The notes: generated by a model not told the origin, from the letters alone. A stretch of 64,000 bases of DNA from Allobranchiibius huperziae (GCF_013410455.1 NZ_JACCFW010000001.1:2744929-2808928); one strand, 5' to 3'. Shown: positions 26,639 to 34,390, counted from the first letter of the stretch. Made by a program: numbers and translations.

Positions 26639-27574
26639 GTGAAGGTCTTCATCACCGGCGGGACCGGCCATTCCGGTTCGTACATCGTCCCCGAGCTCGT
26701 CGCCGCAGGGCACGAGGTCACCGGACTGGCCCGGTCGGACACTGCTGCGGCGACGTTGTCCGCGCTCGGCGCGACCGTACGCCGCGGCGACCTGCAGGAC
26801 CTCGATGCTCTCAAGGAGGCGGCCGCGGACAGCGACGGCGTCATCCACGTCGCGCACCGGCAAGATCTGCTCCCGTCCGGCGGCATGAACGCGGTGGCCG
26901 CCGCGGAGCTGCCGATCATGCTCGCCTACGGTGAGGCACTCGCCGGGACCGGCAAGCCGCTCGTCGCGGCAGGAAGCATCGGCTCGTCCGGTCAACTGGG
27001 GCGCCCGGCAACCGAGCACGACCCGGCTCTTCCCGTCGGCGAGGAGCACAAGGGCACCTTGCGGGTCCGCAACATCGTCGAGACCGCCGTGATCGACCTG
27101 GCCGAGCAGGGAGTGCGGTCCTCGGTCGTCCGGATCGCCAACATCGCGCACGGCACCACCGACCGTGTCGGCTTTCTACCCACCCTGATCGCGCTAGCGA
27201 AAACCCAGGGCTTCGCCGGCTACCCCGGTGAAGGCACGAACCAGTGGAACGCCGTGCACATCCGCGACGTGGCCCCGTTGTTCCGCTTGGCGCTGGAGAA
27301 CGGACCAGCCGGCAGCTACTGGCACGCTGTCGCGGACGAGGGCATCGCGTTCCGCAGAATCTCCGAGGCCATCGGTAACCGCTTGGGCCTGCCGGCCGTG
27401 AGCGTCCCCCTGGACGAGCTGATGACCCCGGGGTACTTCGGGTTCCTCGCCAACATCGTCACGCAGAGCTACCCGGCATCCAACGCCATCACCCGCCAAA
27501 AGCTCGGCTGGGAACCCGAGCAGCCCCGCCTGTTCGCGGACCTGGACAACGGCCACTACTTCCCCACCAGCTGA
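26639..27574 (+). CDS. NAD-dependent epimerase/dehydratase-type reductase
   Basis: A 311-aa extended SDR-like protein. It has TGGTGHSGS at the N-terminus, 'GDLQDLDALKEAAADSDGVIHVAH', 'GSIGSSGQLGRPATEHDP' and 'FAGYPGEGTNQWNAVHIRDVAPLFRLALE', the pattern of SDR members near YeeZ/NmrA-like reductases. The usual YxxxK is not obvious, so catalysis may differ. It starts at GTG with AAGGAG 7 nt upstream. It is the likely second gene of the TetR-controlled operon. Confidence 0.85.
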   Translation: MKVFITGGTGHSGSYIVPELVAAGHEVTGLARSDTAAATLSALGATVRRGDLQDLDALKEAAADSDGVIHVAHRQDLLPSGGMNAVAAAELPIMLAYGEALAGTGKPLVAAGSIGSSGQLGRPATEHDPALPVGEEHKGTLRVRNIVETAVIDLAEQGVRSSVVRIANIAHGTTDRVGFLPTLIALAKTQGFAGYPGEGTNQWNAVHIRDVAPLFRLALENGPAGSYWHAVADEGIAFRRISEAIGNRLGLPAVSVPLDELMTPGYFGFLANIVTQSYPASNAITRQKLGWEPEQPRLFADLDNGHYFPTS

Positions 27575-27587
27575 AAGGCCCAGAACC

Positions 27588-27662
27588 GTGACGACTGTGG
27601 CGCTCATCGGGAGCGGCAACATCGGCAGCACCATCGCGCGGCCGTGCCCGGAGGTTCTATGA
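27588..27662 (+). pseudogene. Truncated Rossmann-fold oxidoreductase N-terminus
   Basis: Thirteen nt after the epimerase stop a GTG opens 'TTVALIGSGNIGSTIAR', a clear dinucleotide-binding start of the same F420-reductase-like family as the gene at 25931. The frame ends after 24 codons (...PCPEVL) and no continuation of the fold is found downstream. It is what is left of a third operon gene, cut off at the edge of the patchwork accessory region. Confidence 0.7.
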
Positions 27663-27809
27663 GAAGCACGGCTGGCAACCTGTCCACCGTCGCTATCGAA
27701 CCGACTTTCCACCGCGCCCCTGGCTATTTGAGTACGCGCGACGACCCGGCACCTGAGCCCTGCCCAGCGACCAGTCGAGCGAATGCATCCGTTCGCGCTC
27801 CTGTGGGCG

Positions 27810-27865
27810 GGTTGTGGCACGCTCCGCGTGCCGATCGGGTTGTGGCACGCTCCGGGTTCCGATCC
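27810..27865 (+). repeat. Repeat family C, two tandem copies
   Basis: Two 28-bp units in tandem, each starting GGTTGTGGCACGCTCCG and ending in a GATC. The first has a perfect GGCACGC/GCGTGCC hairpin; in the second the right arm is altered. A third copy is at 29086-29114. The surrounding 27663-27957 has no gene. Confidence 0.7.
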
Positions 27866-27957
27866 GTTGGGGGGACAGGGCAACAACAGTTCTGTTGTCT
27901 GACTGGTCAAGGAACTCGCGCCAGCGGGCACGCGCTTCTCCGCACTGCATTCGCGGT

Positions 27958-28392
27958 TCAGGCGCGGCCGACTATGAACCTGTAGATCGGCGCGCTGTGC
28001 CGGTCGTCGCTGACGGTGGCGGTCCCAGCGGGCGTACCGGCTGGAAGTTGCGTCGTCGCGGTGAAGCCCATGTCCCTGCCCGCGGGGGTGAACGGGCCCA
28101 GTCGTAGGACTGACCCGCCGGGAAGGCTGACGGTCAGACGTGTGGGCGGGAGCGGTTTCGGTGACCATTGACCGCCGGTGTCATCACACCCGCTGGTGTA
28201 CCAGTGCCCGTGCAGCGTCAGGGCCGCGCCGGGGTTGACCGTCGGTGGTGCTACGCCGTAAGTGCCGGTAGGCGGTTGATCGTCGACGTAAGGACCTACA
28301 CAGGATCCGCCCGAGCCGCTCTGGCTGCTCCCGCAGGCGGCGAGCAACGGAAGCAGCGCCAAGCCGCCAACGATCCATCCTCTTCGCCCCAT
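27958..28392 (-). CDS. Lipoprotein, unknown
   Basis: A 144-aa lipoprotein. The signal 'MGRRGWIVGGLALLPLLAAC' has a good lipobox (LAAC), followed by a Ser/Gly linker. The mature part is beta-rich with a Pro/Thr-rich first half and 'GAALTLHGHWYTSGCDDTG', resembling a one-domain Ig-like exoprotein; 'LPAGTPAGTATVSDD' also fits such a fold. An upstream start at 28437 is possible. Function unknown. Confidence 0.7.
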   Translation of the reverse strand: MGRRGWIVGGLALLPLLAACGSSQSGSGGSCVGPYVDDQPPTGTYGVAPPTVNPGAALTLHGHWYTSGCDDTGGQWSPKPLPPTRLTVSLPGGSVLRLGPFTPAGRDMGFTATTQLPAGTPAGTATVSDDRHSAPIYRFIVGRA

Positions 28393-28564
28393 CGACGCAT
28401 CGTCCCACTCAAACGCGCCTAAGATCCGTTTGATCATTCAATCCGATTGAGACTTGTCGCCACGCGACGGCTCAGCGGTCGAAAGACGATCGGGAAACGG
28501 CATGCTGTCCGTTACAGGAGACATTGGGGGTGGCCGCCGCCTTTCTATGCAGCGGACACCGCAA

Positions 28565-28960
28565 CTACTGATGACCGGCAATTCCGCTGGAGATCTTGCG
28601 CCTGAGTCGCCAACCCCGAGGTGGCGGCACCACAATCTGGCCGGTCTCAACCTGCACAACGAGTTCACGCATCCTGGCAGCCACATCCCCCTCCTCGACC
28701 CGCTCCACATGGAATCGCCGCCGGCCTCCCCACGGTCCCTCATCAACCGACAAGACGCCGATAATCCACCGCTTGGTGAACTGAGCCGCCGCGAACTGCA
28801 GCACATTGATCGCTCCAACAGCGAGGTCGCCAGCGAAATCACCAGAACCGTTTTGTACCTCGCGCAAGGTCTGGCCGCGAGGTACGGCGCAGACGTAGAC
28901 CCATCGCCCGTTGGGGGCTTGAACATGCAGATCTTCGGGCGATCTGCTCCGCGCGCGCAT
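28565..28960 (-). CDS. Hypothetical protein, 131 aa
   Basis: A soluble protein with no recognised domain: 'EDLHVQAPNGRWVYVCAVPRGQTLREVQNGSGDFAGDL', 'TKRWIIGVLSVDEGPWGGRRRFHVERVEEGDVAARMRELVVQVETGQIVVPP'. The balanced composition and the strand-turn-strand pattern support a real gene. An ATG at 28960 is preferred over a TTG at 28984. It lies upstream of the lipoprotein on the same strand, 172 nt apart. Confidence 0.55.
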   Translation of the reverse strand: MRARSRSPEDLHVQAPNGRWVYVCAVPRGQTLREVQNGSGDFAGDLAVGAINVLQFAAAQFTKRWIIGVLSVDEGPWGGRRRFHVERVEEGDVAARMRELVVQVETGQIVVPPPRGWRLRRKISSGIAGHQ

Positions 28961-29085
28961 GGCGAAAGTATGCGCGACTCTCAACTGGGCGACAGTGACG
29001 TGCCCCGCGCCGGTCCCACCTGCGGGGTAGGCATCCCCCCAGTCCTGTGACTCGCCAGCCGGGCGGCCCGGTCAGTTCGTGACCC

Positions 29086-29114
29086 GGTTGTGGCACGCCC
29101 CGCGTGCCGATCGG
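29086..29114 (+). repeat. Repeat family C, single copy
   Basis: GGTTGTGGCACGCCCCGCGTG then CCGATCGG: 28 of 29 bases match the first unit at 27810, with the same GGCACG/CGTGCC hairpin. It sits just past the end of the small membrane protein gene. Confidence 0.7.
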
Positions 29115-29126
29115 ACTACAGGCAGT

Positions 29127-29294
29127 TCAGTTAGACCGCTTGCCACCACGTTGCCGGGTGATCGCAAGCAAAGCTACGCCCGCGCTGATCATGAAGAAAG
29201 GCACCGAAAAGACGGGATGGTGAGCGGTCGCGATGACCGCGCCGAGACAGAAGAAGACGACTGCGCTCAGCCCAAGTGAATAACTCTCCCGCAT
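29127..29294 (-). CDS. Small two-TM membrane protein, 55 aa
   Basis: A short frame beginning MRESYSLGLSAVVFFCLGAV with two hydrophobic helices (~7-24 and ~30-46) and a basic tail (ITRQRGGKRSN). The layout (N-out hairpin, positive C-terminus) is typical of real small membrane proteins, and the sequence before it (TATTCACTTG..., moderate GC) differs from core genes. No family recognised. Confidence 0.5.
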   Translation of the reverse strand: MRESYSLGLSAVVFFCLGAVIATAHHPVFSVPFFMISAGVALLAITRQRGGKRSN

Positions 29295-29430
29295 CGCCGA
29301 AACCTACCCCCATGACTCGTCCGTGCGCTGCGCCACATTGGCGAGGTTGTGGGACAGGCCGGGACGAGCTGATCTGAGTTCTGAAGCCAAAACGCTCACC
29401 GATCAGCCATCGTGTTGTGGCATTGAGCAG

Positions 29431-29785
29431 TAGCCTGCGGGCGTGCCCACCCTCATCAAGGACGTCCTGGTGGTGGTGCTCGTCGCCGTCCTCGTTTTGA
29501 TGCCTTACCGCGCGCGTGACGGTTGGAGAAGCCCCTTCCTCAGTAGGCTCAACCGCACGATTGGCGGGTGGGCACGAAGCCGCAACGCGGAGGGACGGGA
29601 GAACTTCGTCACGCGGCTCTTGCGGAACCTCTAGATCCCGGGATTCTCGACGGGTAGCCCACCGTGAAAGCAACGCATCTTCTGCCTCAACTGGCTTCGG
29701 TCGTGCTTGAACCTCAAGGACCCACGATTTCGAATCGTCAACGTAGACAATGTATCTAGCGTAGTCTAGTAAATAGCCGATAATA
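29431..29785 (+). repeat. Segmental duplication D, copy 1
   Basis: About 355 bp matching 32098-32462 at roughly four bases in five, from the -10 sequence TAGCCT through the small membrane gene and 150 bp of downstream DNA to the AT-rich end CTAGTAAATAGCCGATAATA. The match stops sharply on both sides, which marks it as a duplicated unit. Confidence 0.8.
29443..29634 (+). CDS. Small single-TM protein, copy 1 of a duplicated gene
   Basis: A 63-aa protein: MPTLIKDVLVVVLVAVLVLMPY is one transmembrane helix, followed by a basic tail 'DGWRSPFLSRLNRT...RSRNAEGRENFVTRLLRNL'. The copy at 32110 is 67 aa and keeps the frame despite insertions (which are multiples of three), evidence that the protein is selected. 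TAGCCT lies 6 nt before the GTG, so the gene is leaderless. Function unknown. Confidence 0.6.
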   Translation: MPTLIKDVLVVVLVAVLVLMPYRARDGWRSPFLSRLNRTIGGWARSRNAEGRENFVTRLLRNL

Positions 29786-29880
29786 ACGATTGTGACAATT
29801 GAGCCCCGGCAGAGGGATTACGACCCCTGGCCGAACCTCCGGTCGTCGACTTGGGACCTCCTTCCGCCGGCCCCCCTGCA

Positions 29881-29926
29881 CTTTCGAGGGTGCGGTCGAG
29901 GTGGTCCGTAAACGATCCACGTGCGG
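29881..29926 (+). repeat. Repeat family A, partial copy
   Basis: CTTTCGAGGGTGCGGTCGAG and GTGGTCCGTAAACGATC align with the right third of repeats at 21627 and 33433. The left two thirds are missing or too diverged. The flanking 29786-29959 has no gene. Confidence 0.5.
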
Positions 29927-29959
29927 ACGCACTGAGCGATCCGCCCACGGGCACCTCGG

Positions 29960-30568
29960 TCAGGTTGGCAGGTGCGCCAGCACGGGTTCGTCGGACCAGA
30001 GCTGAACCTCGATGTAGGTGTTGATGCGGTGACGCTGGTGGCCGGCGTACCCGGCGAGCCCGTCTGGTGCGGTGTCCCCGGGAGGTTCGTACTGGGTCAG
30101 AAGTTCGCTGAGTTCGTGGAGCCGGTAGACGCGGTCCGCGTGCTGGGGGTGTGGTGCTGGTAGTCCCATCGGCAGTCCGAGGCCCATGGCGGTGATGCTG
30201 TCGGCGTAGGTGAGGCTCGTTGCATCGTCAGGCAGCGCGGCCAGGGGTAGACGTACTTCGGCGGTGTCTTGGTAGAGACCGGCGAACCAGGTGCTCTCGC
30301 CGAGCACGAAGTAGTGCGGGGCGCGGCGTTGTGGTCGTCCACCGGCGGCGACGAAACGTTCCCGCAGGCGGGCCTCGGTGGCTGTGCGTAGGGCCATGTA
30401 GCGAGGCCCGAATCGACGTGCCGACACCGTCTGATGCTCTAGTGAGGCGAGGTCAGCAAGAACCAGCGCAAGTTCGAACTCGGGCAGGTCGGACAGATTG
30501 CGGAACGCGTGCTTGCCAGCACGGTAATAGTGCGTGACGTAGGACGGCGCGACGGTCACAGGCTCCAT
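29960..30568 (-). CDS. Hypothetical protein, 202 aa
   Basis: A soluble protein: 'YVTHYYRAGKHAFRNLSDLPEFELALVLADLASLEHQTVSARRFGPRYMALRTATEARLRERFVAAGG', then 'HYFVLGESTWFAGLYQDTAEVRLPLAALPDDATSLTYADSITAMGLGL' and a C-terminal Tyr/Glu-rich part. The pattern is that of uncharacterised actinobacterial proteins sometimes found beside toxin or PRTase genes, and I cannot name a fold. It is divergent from the phosphoribosyltransferase (159 nt apart), so the two may be co-regulated. Confidence 0.65.
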   Translation of the reverse strand: MEPVTVAPSYVTHYYRAGKHAFRNLSDLPEFELALVLADLASLEHQTVSARRFGPRYMALRTATEARLRERFVAAGGRPQRRAPHYFVLGESTWFAGLYQDTAEVRLPLAALPDDATSLTYADSITAMGLGLPMGLPAPHPQHADRVYRLHELSELLTQYEPPGDTAPDGLAGYAGHQRHRINTYIEVQLWSDEPVLAHLPT

Positions 30569-30727
30569 CCTGGCCCCCGTCAGTCCTCGCATGGCAAGCC
30601 GTGATTCGTTCGCCGATCGCTCTCCGAAGAGCCGTCGGGCTGGGGACTGTGTAGTGAGCAGGGTCGTTTCGTCTCGTGGGGTAGATCTGGCCGCGAGAGG
30701 AGGAGCGCGACGGCACACTGGTCATCC

Positions 30728-31312
30728 ATGGAACCTGACGATCTGCTGTCGCTGATGGGTGCTCGGCGCGGTCATTTCGTCTTCGAGTCCGGCTATCACG
30801 GCGACCTCTGGCTCGACCTGGACGGCATGTTCGCTGCGCCGGCCCAGCTTGCCAGCATCCTCAATGATCTCTCGCGCCAAATCGCTGCGGTCGGACCGGA
30901 TGTGGTGTGCGGGCCTATGACCGGTGGGGCGCTGGTGGCATTCGCTGTGGCCACCAAGCTCGAGGTCGGTTTCCGGTGGATCTACCGCGAGCAGACGCCG
31001 AGCGGTCAAGGCCTGTTCCCGTACAGGTATTACCTCGATGCGGCCGGCGCGGAACTGGCCAACCAGCGCGTCGTGGTCGTTGATGATGTCATCAACGCTG
31101 GATCGGCCACTCGGGAAACGCTACGGCTGCTGCGTGAGCAGCACGCGATCCCGGTCGCAGTCGCCGCGCTGCTGACACTCGGGCAGGCACCAGAAAAGCT
31201 GGCACGCGACGAGGGCCTCGACCTCGTGACCCTAGCCAACGCCGAAAGCCCGCTGTGGATGCCCGATCACTGCCCGTTGTGCGCAGCGGACGAGCCCGTC
31301 ACTTCTGCCTGA
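30728..31312 (+). CDS. Orotate-phosphoribosyltransferase-like PRTase (orphan)
   Basis: A 194-aa type I PRTase. The PRPP-binding motif VVVVDDVINAGSA is perfect and 'VCGPMTGGALVAFAVA' is the preceding PyrE-like block; 'RGHFVFESGYHGDLWLDLD' is the orotate-type N-terminus. Canonical PyrE sits with other pyrimidine genes, so this stand-alone copy in an accessory region may use another base. The C-terminus ends with 'HCPLC', a possible half zinc site. Catalytic motifs are intact. Confidence 0.8.
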   Translation: MEPDDLLSLMGARRGHFVFESGYHGDLWLDLDGMFAAPAQLASILNDLSRQIAAVGPDVVCGPMTGGALVAFAVATKLEVGFRWIYREQTPSGQGLFPYRYYLDAAGAELANQRVVVVDDVINAGSATRETLRLLREQHAIPVAVAALLTLGQAPEKLARDEGLDLVTLANAESPLWMPDHCPLCAADEPVTSA

Positions 31313-31427
31313 GCTGTTCGACTGGATGACGAACGGCTCGCGACGACTCGACCCGCACGAGGATCCGTTGCGGCACGCGCTGCGGGGTGGCGCCAGCTCG
31401 CTAGCGGCCACCGTGCAGGGCTTTCAT

Positions 31428-32040
31428 TTAGTGAGCCGACAGCACGTCGTCCACGAGTTCCATGAGCGTGCGAGTGGGGACGGCGCCTAGGACGCGTGCT
31501 GCCACCCGATGGTAGCGATCCAGCACCAACGTGGTGGGCGTGTCACCGCTGCCTAGGTATGCACCGAGGCCTGATAGGGGCTGCCCGTCGTCATCGCGCA
31601 GAGAGGGGTAGGTGATGCCACGGTTTTTGAAGGTAGCCCGCGCGGTGGCAGCACCCTCTTTGGTGTCGATTCCCATCAGCAGAACCGGTTGCTTGGTGGT
31701 TTCCACTGGGTCCACGCTTCTTGCAGACCTGGCAATTCTGCCTGACAGGGACCACACCACGACCCTCACACGTTGAGGACCACAACATCCCCTGCAGCGT
31801 TCGCGCTGCTTGACCAATGCGCCCCGTTCAGTTCGGTGCCTGAGACCGTCACCGGCTGACCGCGACGTGCAACCGCCAGCTGCTCGACGGCACTCCACCG
31901 CCGACATCGTTCCCTTTGCCTTGTGCCTGCGAGGAAATTCCGCCATCGCTACTGCACCCCGCCAACAAGACGGACACCGCTACAGCCGCCACAAGTCGCT
32001 GACCGGCCCCGGCTTGGCCCCATCGTGTGACTCTCCGCAT
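31428..32040 (-). pseudogene. Broken TlpA/ResA-like thioredoxin lipoprotein
   Basis: Pieces in three frames together make one TlpA-type protein: a lipoprotein signal ending 'VLLAGCSSDGG'; then 'VEQLAVARRGQPVTVSGTEL' and 'AGDVVVLNV'; then an in-frame TGA at 31766-31768 where a Trp is expected; then the redox site GSWCGPCQAELPGL; then, after another frameshift near 31715, 'LLMGIDTKEGAATARATF' and 'GDTPTTLVLDRYHRVAARVLG', the thioredoxin C-terminal half. At least two frameshifts and one nonsense codon rule out function. Intact homologues exchange disulphides outside the membrane. Confidence 0.8.
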
Positions 32041-32097
32041 GATCACCATCATTCCCCTGGGTCGCTGTTCGCGGCGTGGCTGCGGCGGACAAACCCA

Positions 32098-32462
32098 TAG
32101 CCTGCAGGCATGCCCACCCTCATCAAGGACGTCTTCCTGGTGCCGGTGCTCTTGTCCATCCTCCTTTTGATCGGCTACCCCACACCTGACGGCTGGAGAA
32201 GCCCCCTCCTCATTTCGCTCAACCGCACGATTGGGACGGTTGGCAGGTGGGCACGAAGCCGCAACGCAGAAGGACGGGAAACCTTCATCACGCGGCTCTT
32301 GCGGAACCTCTAGATCCCGGGAATCTCGGCAGGCAGACCACCGTAAAGCGACGCACCTTCTGCCTCAACTGGCTTCGATCGCGCTTGAACTCAAGGACCA
32401 ACGACTCCCAATCATCAATGTTGGCAGTGTATCTAGCGCTATCTAGTAAATAGCCGATAATA
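32098..32462 (+). repeat. Segmental duplication D, copy 2
   Basis: About 365 bp paired with 29431-29785, beginning with the same TAGCCTGC and ending CTAGTAAATAGCCGATAATA. The tail carries a CTAGCGCTATCTAG near-palindrome in an unusually AT-rich setting. The gap 32314-32609 contains only this tail and the start region of the next gene. Confidence 0.8.
32110..32313 (+). CDS. Small single-TM protein, copy 2 of a duplicated gene
   Basis: A 67-aa paralogue of the protein at 29443. The transmembrane helix has diverged (DVFLVPVLLSILLLIGY) while the basic C-terminal motif DGWRSP...LNRTIG and 'WARSRNAEGRETFITRLLRNL' is nearly identical. The TAGCCT box is again 6 nt before the start codon (ATG here). 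The conserved cytosolic tail suggests a binding partner or a membrane-associated role. Confidence 0.6.
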   Translation: MPTLIKDVFLVPVLLSILLLIGYPTPDGWRSPLLISLNRTIGTVGRWARSRNAEGRETFITRLLRNL

Positions 32463-32609
32463 GATATTATGACGAGTAGCGCGATAGTCGGGAGAGGGGT
32501 CCTTTGGCAAGCCCCTCTCCCGGCGATGCCAATGCGACAGGGGCCTGGGGCGCTCTGCTCGGAAGGCCTTCTATAGCAGGCCGGCGTCTGGTCCCTAGGT
32601 CATGCTGTT

Positions 32610-33047
32610 GTGGTGAAGCTGTTCAAGGTGGCCGCGGTGACCGGTGCGTGTGCAGTCGCGCTGTCGGCGTGCAGCAGCGGGAGTGGCTCATCTCCAACCC
32701 TGTGCGCAGACTCACTCATTGGCACCGGGGTGGGGATCTCCTCCTCTGGGTTCGGCGCTGGAACCAAGCTTGCGGTGCGGGTGCGCGTCGCTCGAACGTG
32801 TCACGAGACGGTTTTCGTAACCAGGAAAGGGCCCACGACCTGGACCGGCGCCGACATCGATCCACGGGCCATGAAGGGTGTGCACACGATTTCCGTGACT
32901 GTCCGAGACCGCTCACGCCGCATCATCGCGATGAACCAAGCCGTCAGCGTGCGTCAATTAGAGGTCACCGACGGCTGCACCACCACCATCTACAACGCCG
33001 CTGTCCAAGTCTCCCCAGGACGCATCACTGCAGCGACGCACGCGTAG
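32610..33047 (+). CDS. Lipoprotein, unknown
   Basis: A 145-aa lipoprotein: 'VKLFKVAAVTGACAVALSAC' gives a good lipobox. The mature part is a small beta-rich domain with three further Cys ('PTLCADS', 'RTCHETVF', 'DGCTTTIY') that could form a disulphide. It starts at tandem GTG GTG. It resembles in size and style the lipoprotein at 27958 but without clear sequence similarity. Function unknown. Confidence 0.7.
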   Translation: MVKLFKVAAVTGACAVALSACSSGSGSSPTLCADSLIGTGVGISSSGFGAGTKLAVRVRVARTCHETVFVTRKGPTTWTGADIDPRAMKGVHTISVTVRDRSRRIIAMNQAVSVRQLEVTDGCTTTIYNAAVQVSPGRITAATHA

Positions 33048-33139
33048 GGCGTCGGCACCTAGCAACTGGTGCCAAACCCTCCGGAGCCCACTGGCTCACC
33101 GCAGCGCGTCAGGTCGACTCGTTACGCCATGATCCCGAG

Positions 33140-33403
33140 ATGACGTTCACATACGCAGACCGCCCAGTAGCCCGTCACCTCGACGCCGACGACGCCGAAG
33201 CCCTGACCGAAGAGCTGAACTTCTACTTCATGAACCTGACGACGCGAGATGTCGCAGCCAAAGTCACGGTGCTCGCCGGACCGCAAGTGTGGTGCGAACC
33301 TAACGGGCGGATGCACGCCCTGCTCATCGTAAAAAGCGACGTCGAAGACGCGCCCTACGACGACATCAGCCTCCAGATCCACGGGAACGAACTCGATGAA
33401 TAA
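33140..33403 (+). CDS. Hypothetical protein, 87 aa
   Basis: A small acidic soluble protein: 'MTFTYADRPVARHLDADDAEALTEELNFYFMNLT' then strands 'AAKVTVLAGPQVWCEP', 'MHALLIVKS', 'DDISLQIHGNELDE'. Codon use is normal and the size matches stand-alone one-domain proteins. CGAGATG is the only weak ribosome signal. No family recognised. Confidence 0.55.
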   Translation: MTFTYADRPVARHLDADDAEALTEELNFYFMNLTTRDVAAKVTVLAGPQVWCEPNGRMHALLIVKSDVEDAPYDDISLQIHGNELDE

Positions 33404-33432
33404 GTCACGCCCACGCCACTCCCCCGGCCCTA

Positions 33433-33559
33433 CGGTTCAGAAGTCACGTCTACGACAACTTCCGAACCGATCTACTAGTGGACCAGGCTTCTGGACCGGT
33501 TTCAACCGTCGTGTCGAGGGTCCGTCGAGAGTGGTCCGGGAACGATCGAATCTGGACCA
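33433..33559 (+). repeat. Interspersed repeat family A, copy 2
   Basis: About 127 bp matching the copy at 21627-21752; the block GTCGAGGGTCCGTCGAGAGT is identical in both. The GAAGT...ACTTC inverted repeat at the left end is kept. It lies in the gap 33404-33734, which has no gene. Confidence 0.75.
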
Positions 33560-33734
33560 AGCGGCGGTTCTCGTCGGAAGTCGACAAGGAGGGACCCGCG
33601 CGGTGCTGGCTGCGGCTGCGGTGTCCGCCGCGCGGGCCGGTGCTGGACCGTTGTCTGAGCGATTTGCCGATGACGCTGACTAGGAAAGCGATACTCTTCA
33701 GCGCCAATTGGTCGATTCGCTACAGGGGGATGGT

Positions 33735-33875
33735 GTGCCTCACAGTCTTGTTACCGCCTCGCACAGTGTGCGAGTTACAGGCCTACCCGCATTGCTGATC
33801 ATCTTGGTCATCATCGCGTTGCTCGTCATCGGCGTGATCGCCGTCGTACGAACCATTTCCGGACGGCGCCGATGA
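33735..33875 (+). CDS. Small single-TM protein, 46 aa
   Basis: The frame starts at GTG after AGGGGGAT and reads VPHSLVTAS..., then one long helix 'LPALLIILVIIALLVIGVIAVV' and a basic end (RTISGRRR). Its stop overlaps the next ATG by 4 nt, so the pair is translationally coupled. Too short for homology, but the coupling and topology support it. Confidence 0.55.
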   Translation: MPHSLVTASHSVRVTGLPALLIILVIIALLVIGVIAVVRTISGRRR

Positions 33876-34390
33876 ACGACCTAGCCGGCCTCCCCAGCAA
33901 AGGAGGTGGGTACACAAGTGTCGGCTTCTGGGTTGTGATGGCCCTCATCGTCTTCGTGGGTCTGCCCCTGACCTTGCGGCGACTGCGCCGCGGTGGCCCC
34001 GGCCCGGCTATGAACTGGATCCCCGATCGATGCGCGGCAAAGCCAATCAGCGGTACCGCGAGCACGGATGGCAGGAACCCTTCGACGACAACGGTGACCG
34101 CAACCCCGATCGCACACAGCTGTAGGGGTGGATGCATGAGACGCGGGAAACAGATCCGAATTCCTATCAAAACCGGCACCTACCGTGCCCGAGCGACCAT
34201 TGACGGGACTGGCCACCGGGAAATTGACTGTGACGGTGCAGCTGGCCAGGACAGATCGCTGACGGTTTACCCAGCCGGTACAGCTTTCGAACTCTGGTCG
34301 GCCGTAGGCCGGACCAAGAACCTGATACTCCAGGACTGGTCGGGCGCGCCACCGGCACGGAGCCTTACGAGTGGGGCTGAGCTGCAATGA
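33872..34390 (+). CDS. Membrane protein plus beta-domain, possibly two genes joined or split by a frameshift
   Basis: The open frame gives 172 aa: an N-terminal helix 'FWVVMALIVFVGLPLTLRRLRR', a low-complexity Ser/Thr stretch (residues ~45-85), then a beta-type part from M89 ('KTGTYRARATIDGTGHREIDC...SLTVYPAGTAFELW') that resembles the N-terminal domain of the proteins at 37201 and 38630. In the +2 frame the middle stretch reads instead as a protein-like, charged sequence ('YELDPRSMRGKANQRYREHG') ending at a TAG at 34125. So it is either one ORF (supported by ATGA overlaps at both ends) or an N-terminal gene frameshifted near 34005 followed by a separate gene starting at 34136. Confidence 0.5.
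   Translation: MNDLAGLPSKGGGYTSVGFWVVMALIVFVGLPLTLRRLRRGGPGPAMNWIPDRCAAKPISGTASTDGRNPSTTTVTATPIAHSCRGGCMRRGKQIRIPIKTGTYRARATIDGTGHREIDCDGAAGQDRSLTVYPAGTAFELWSAVGRTKNLILQDWSGAPPARSLTSGAELQ

Noticed and set aside
29131-29760. Long minus-strand frame across the duplicated small gene
   Set aside because: It is open in both copies, but the plus-strand gene keeps its start, promoter box and frame at the duplication edge and has a membrane helix, so the minus frame is judged a shadow. Not fully excluded.
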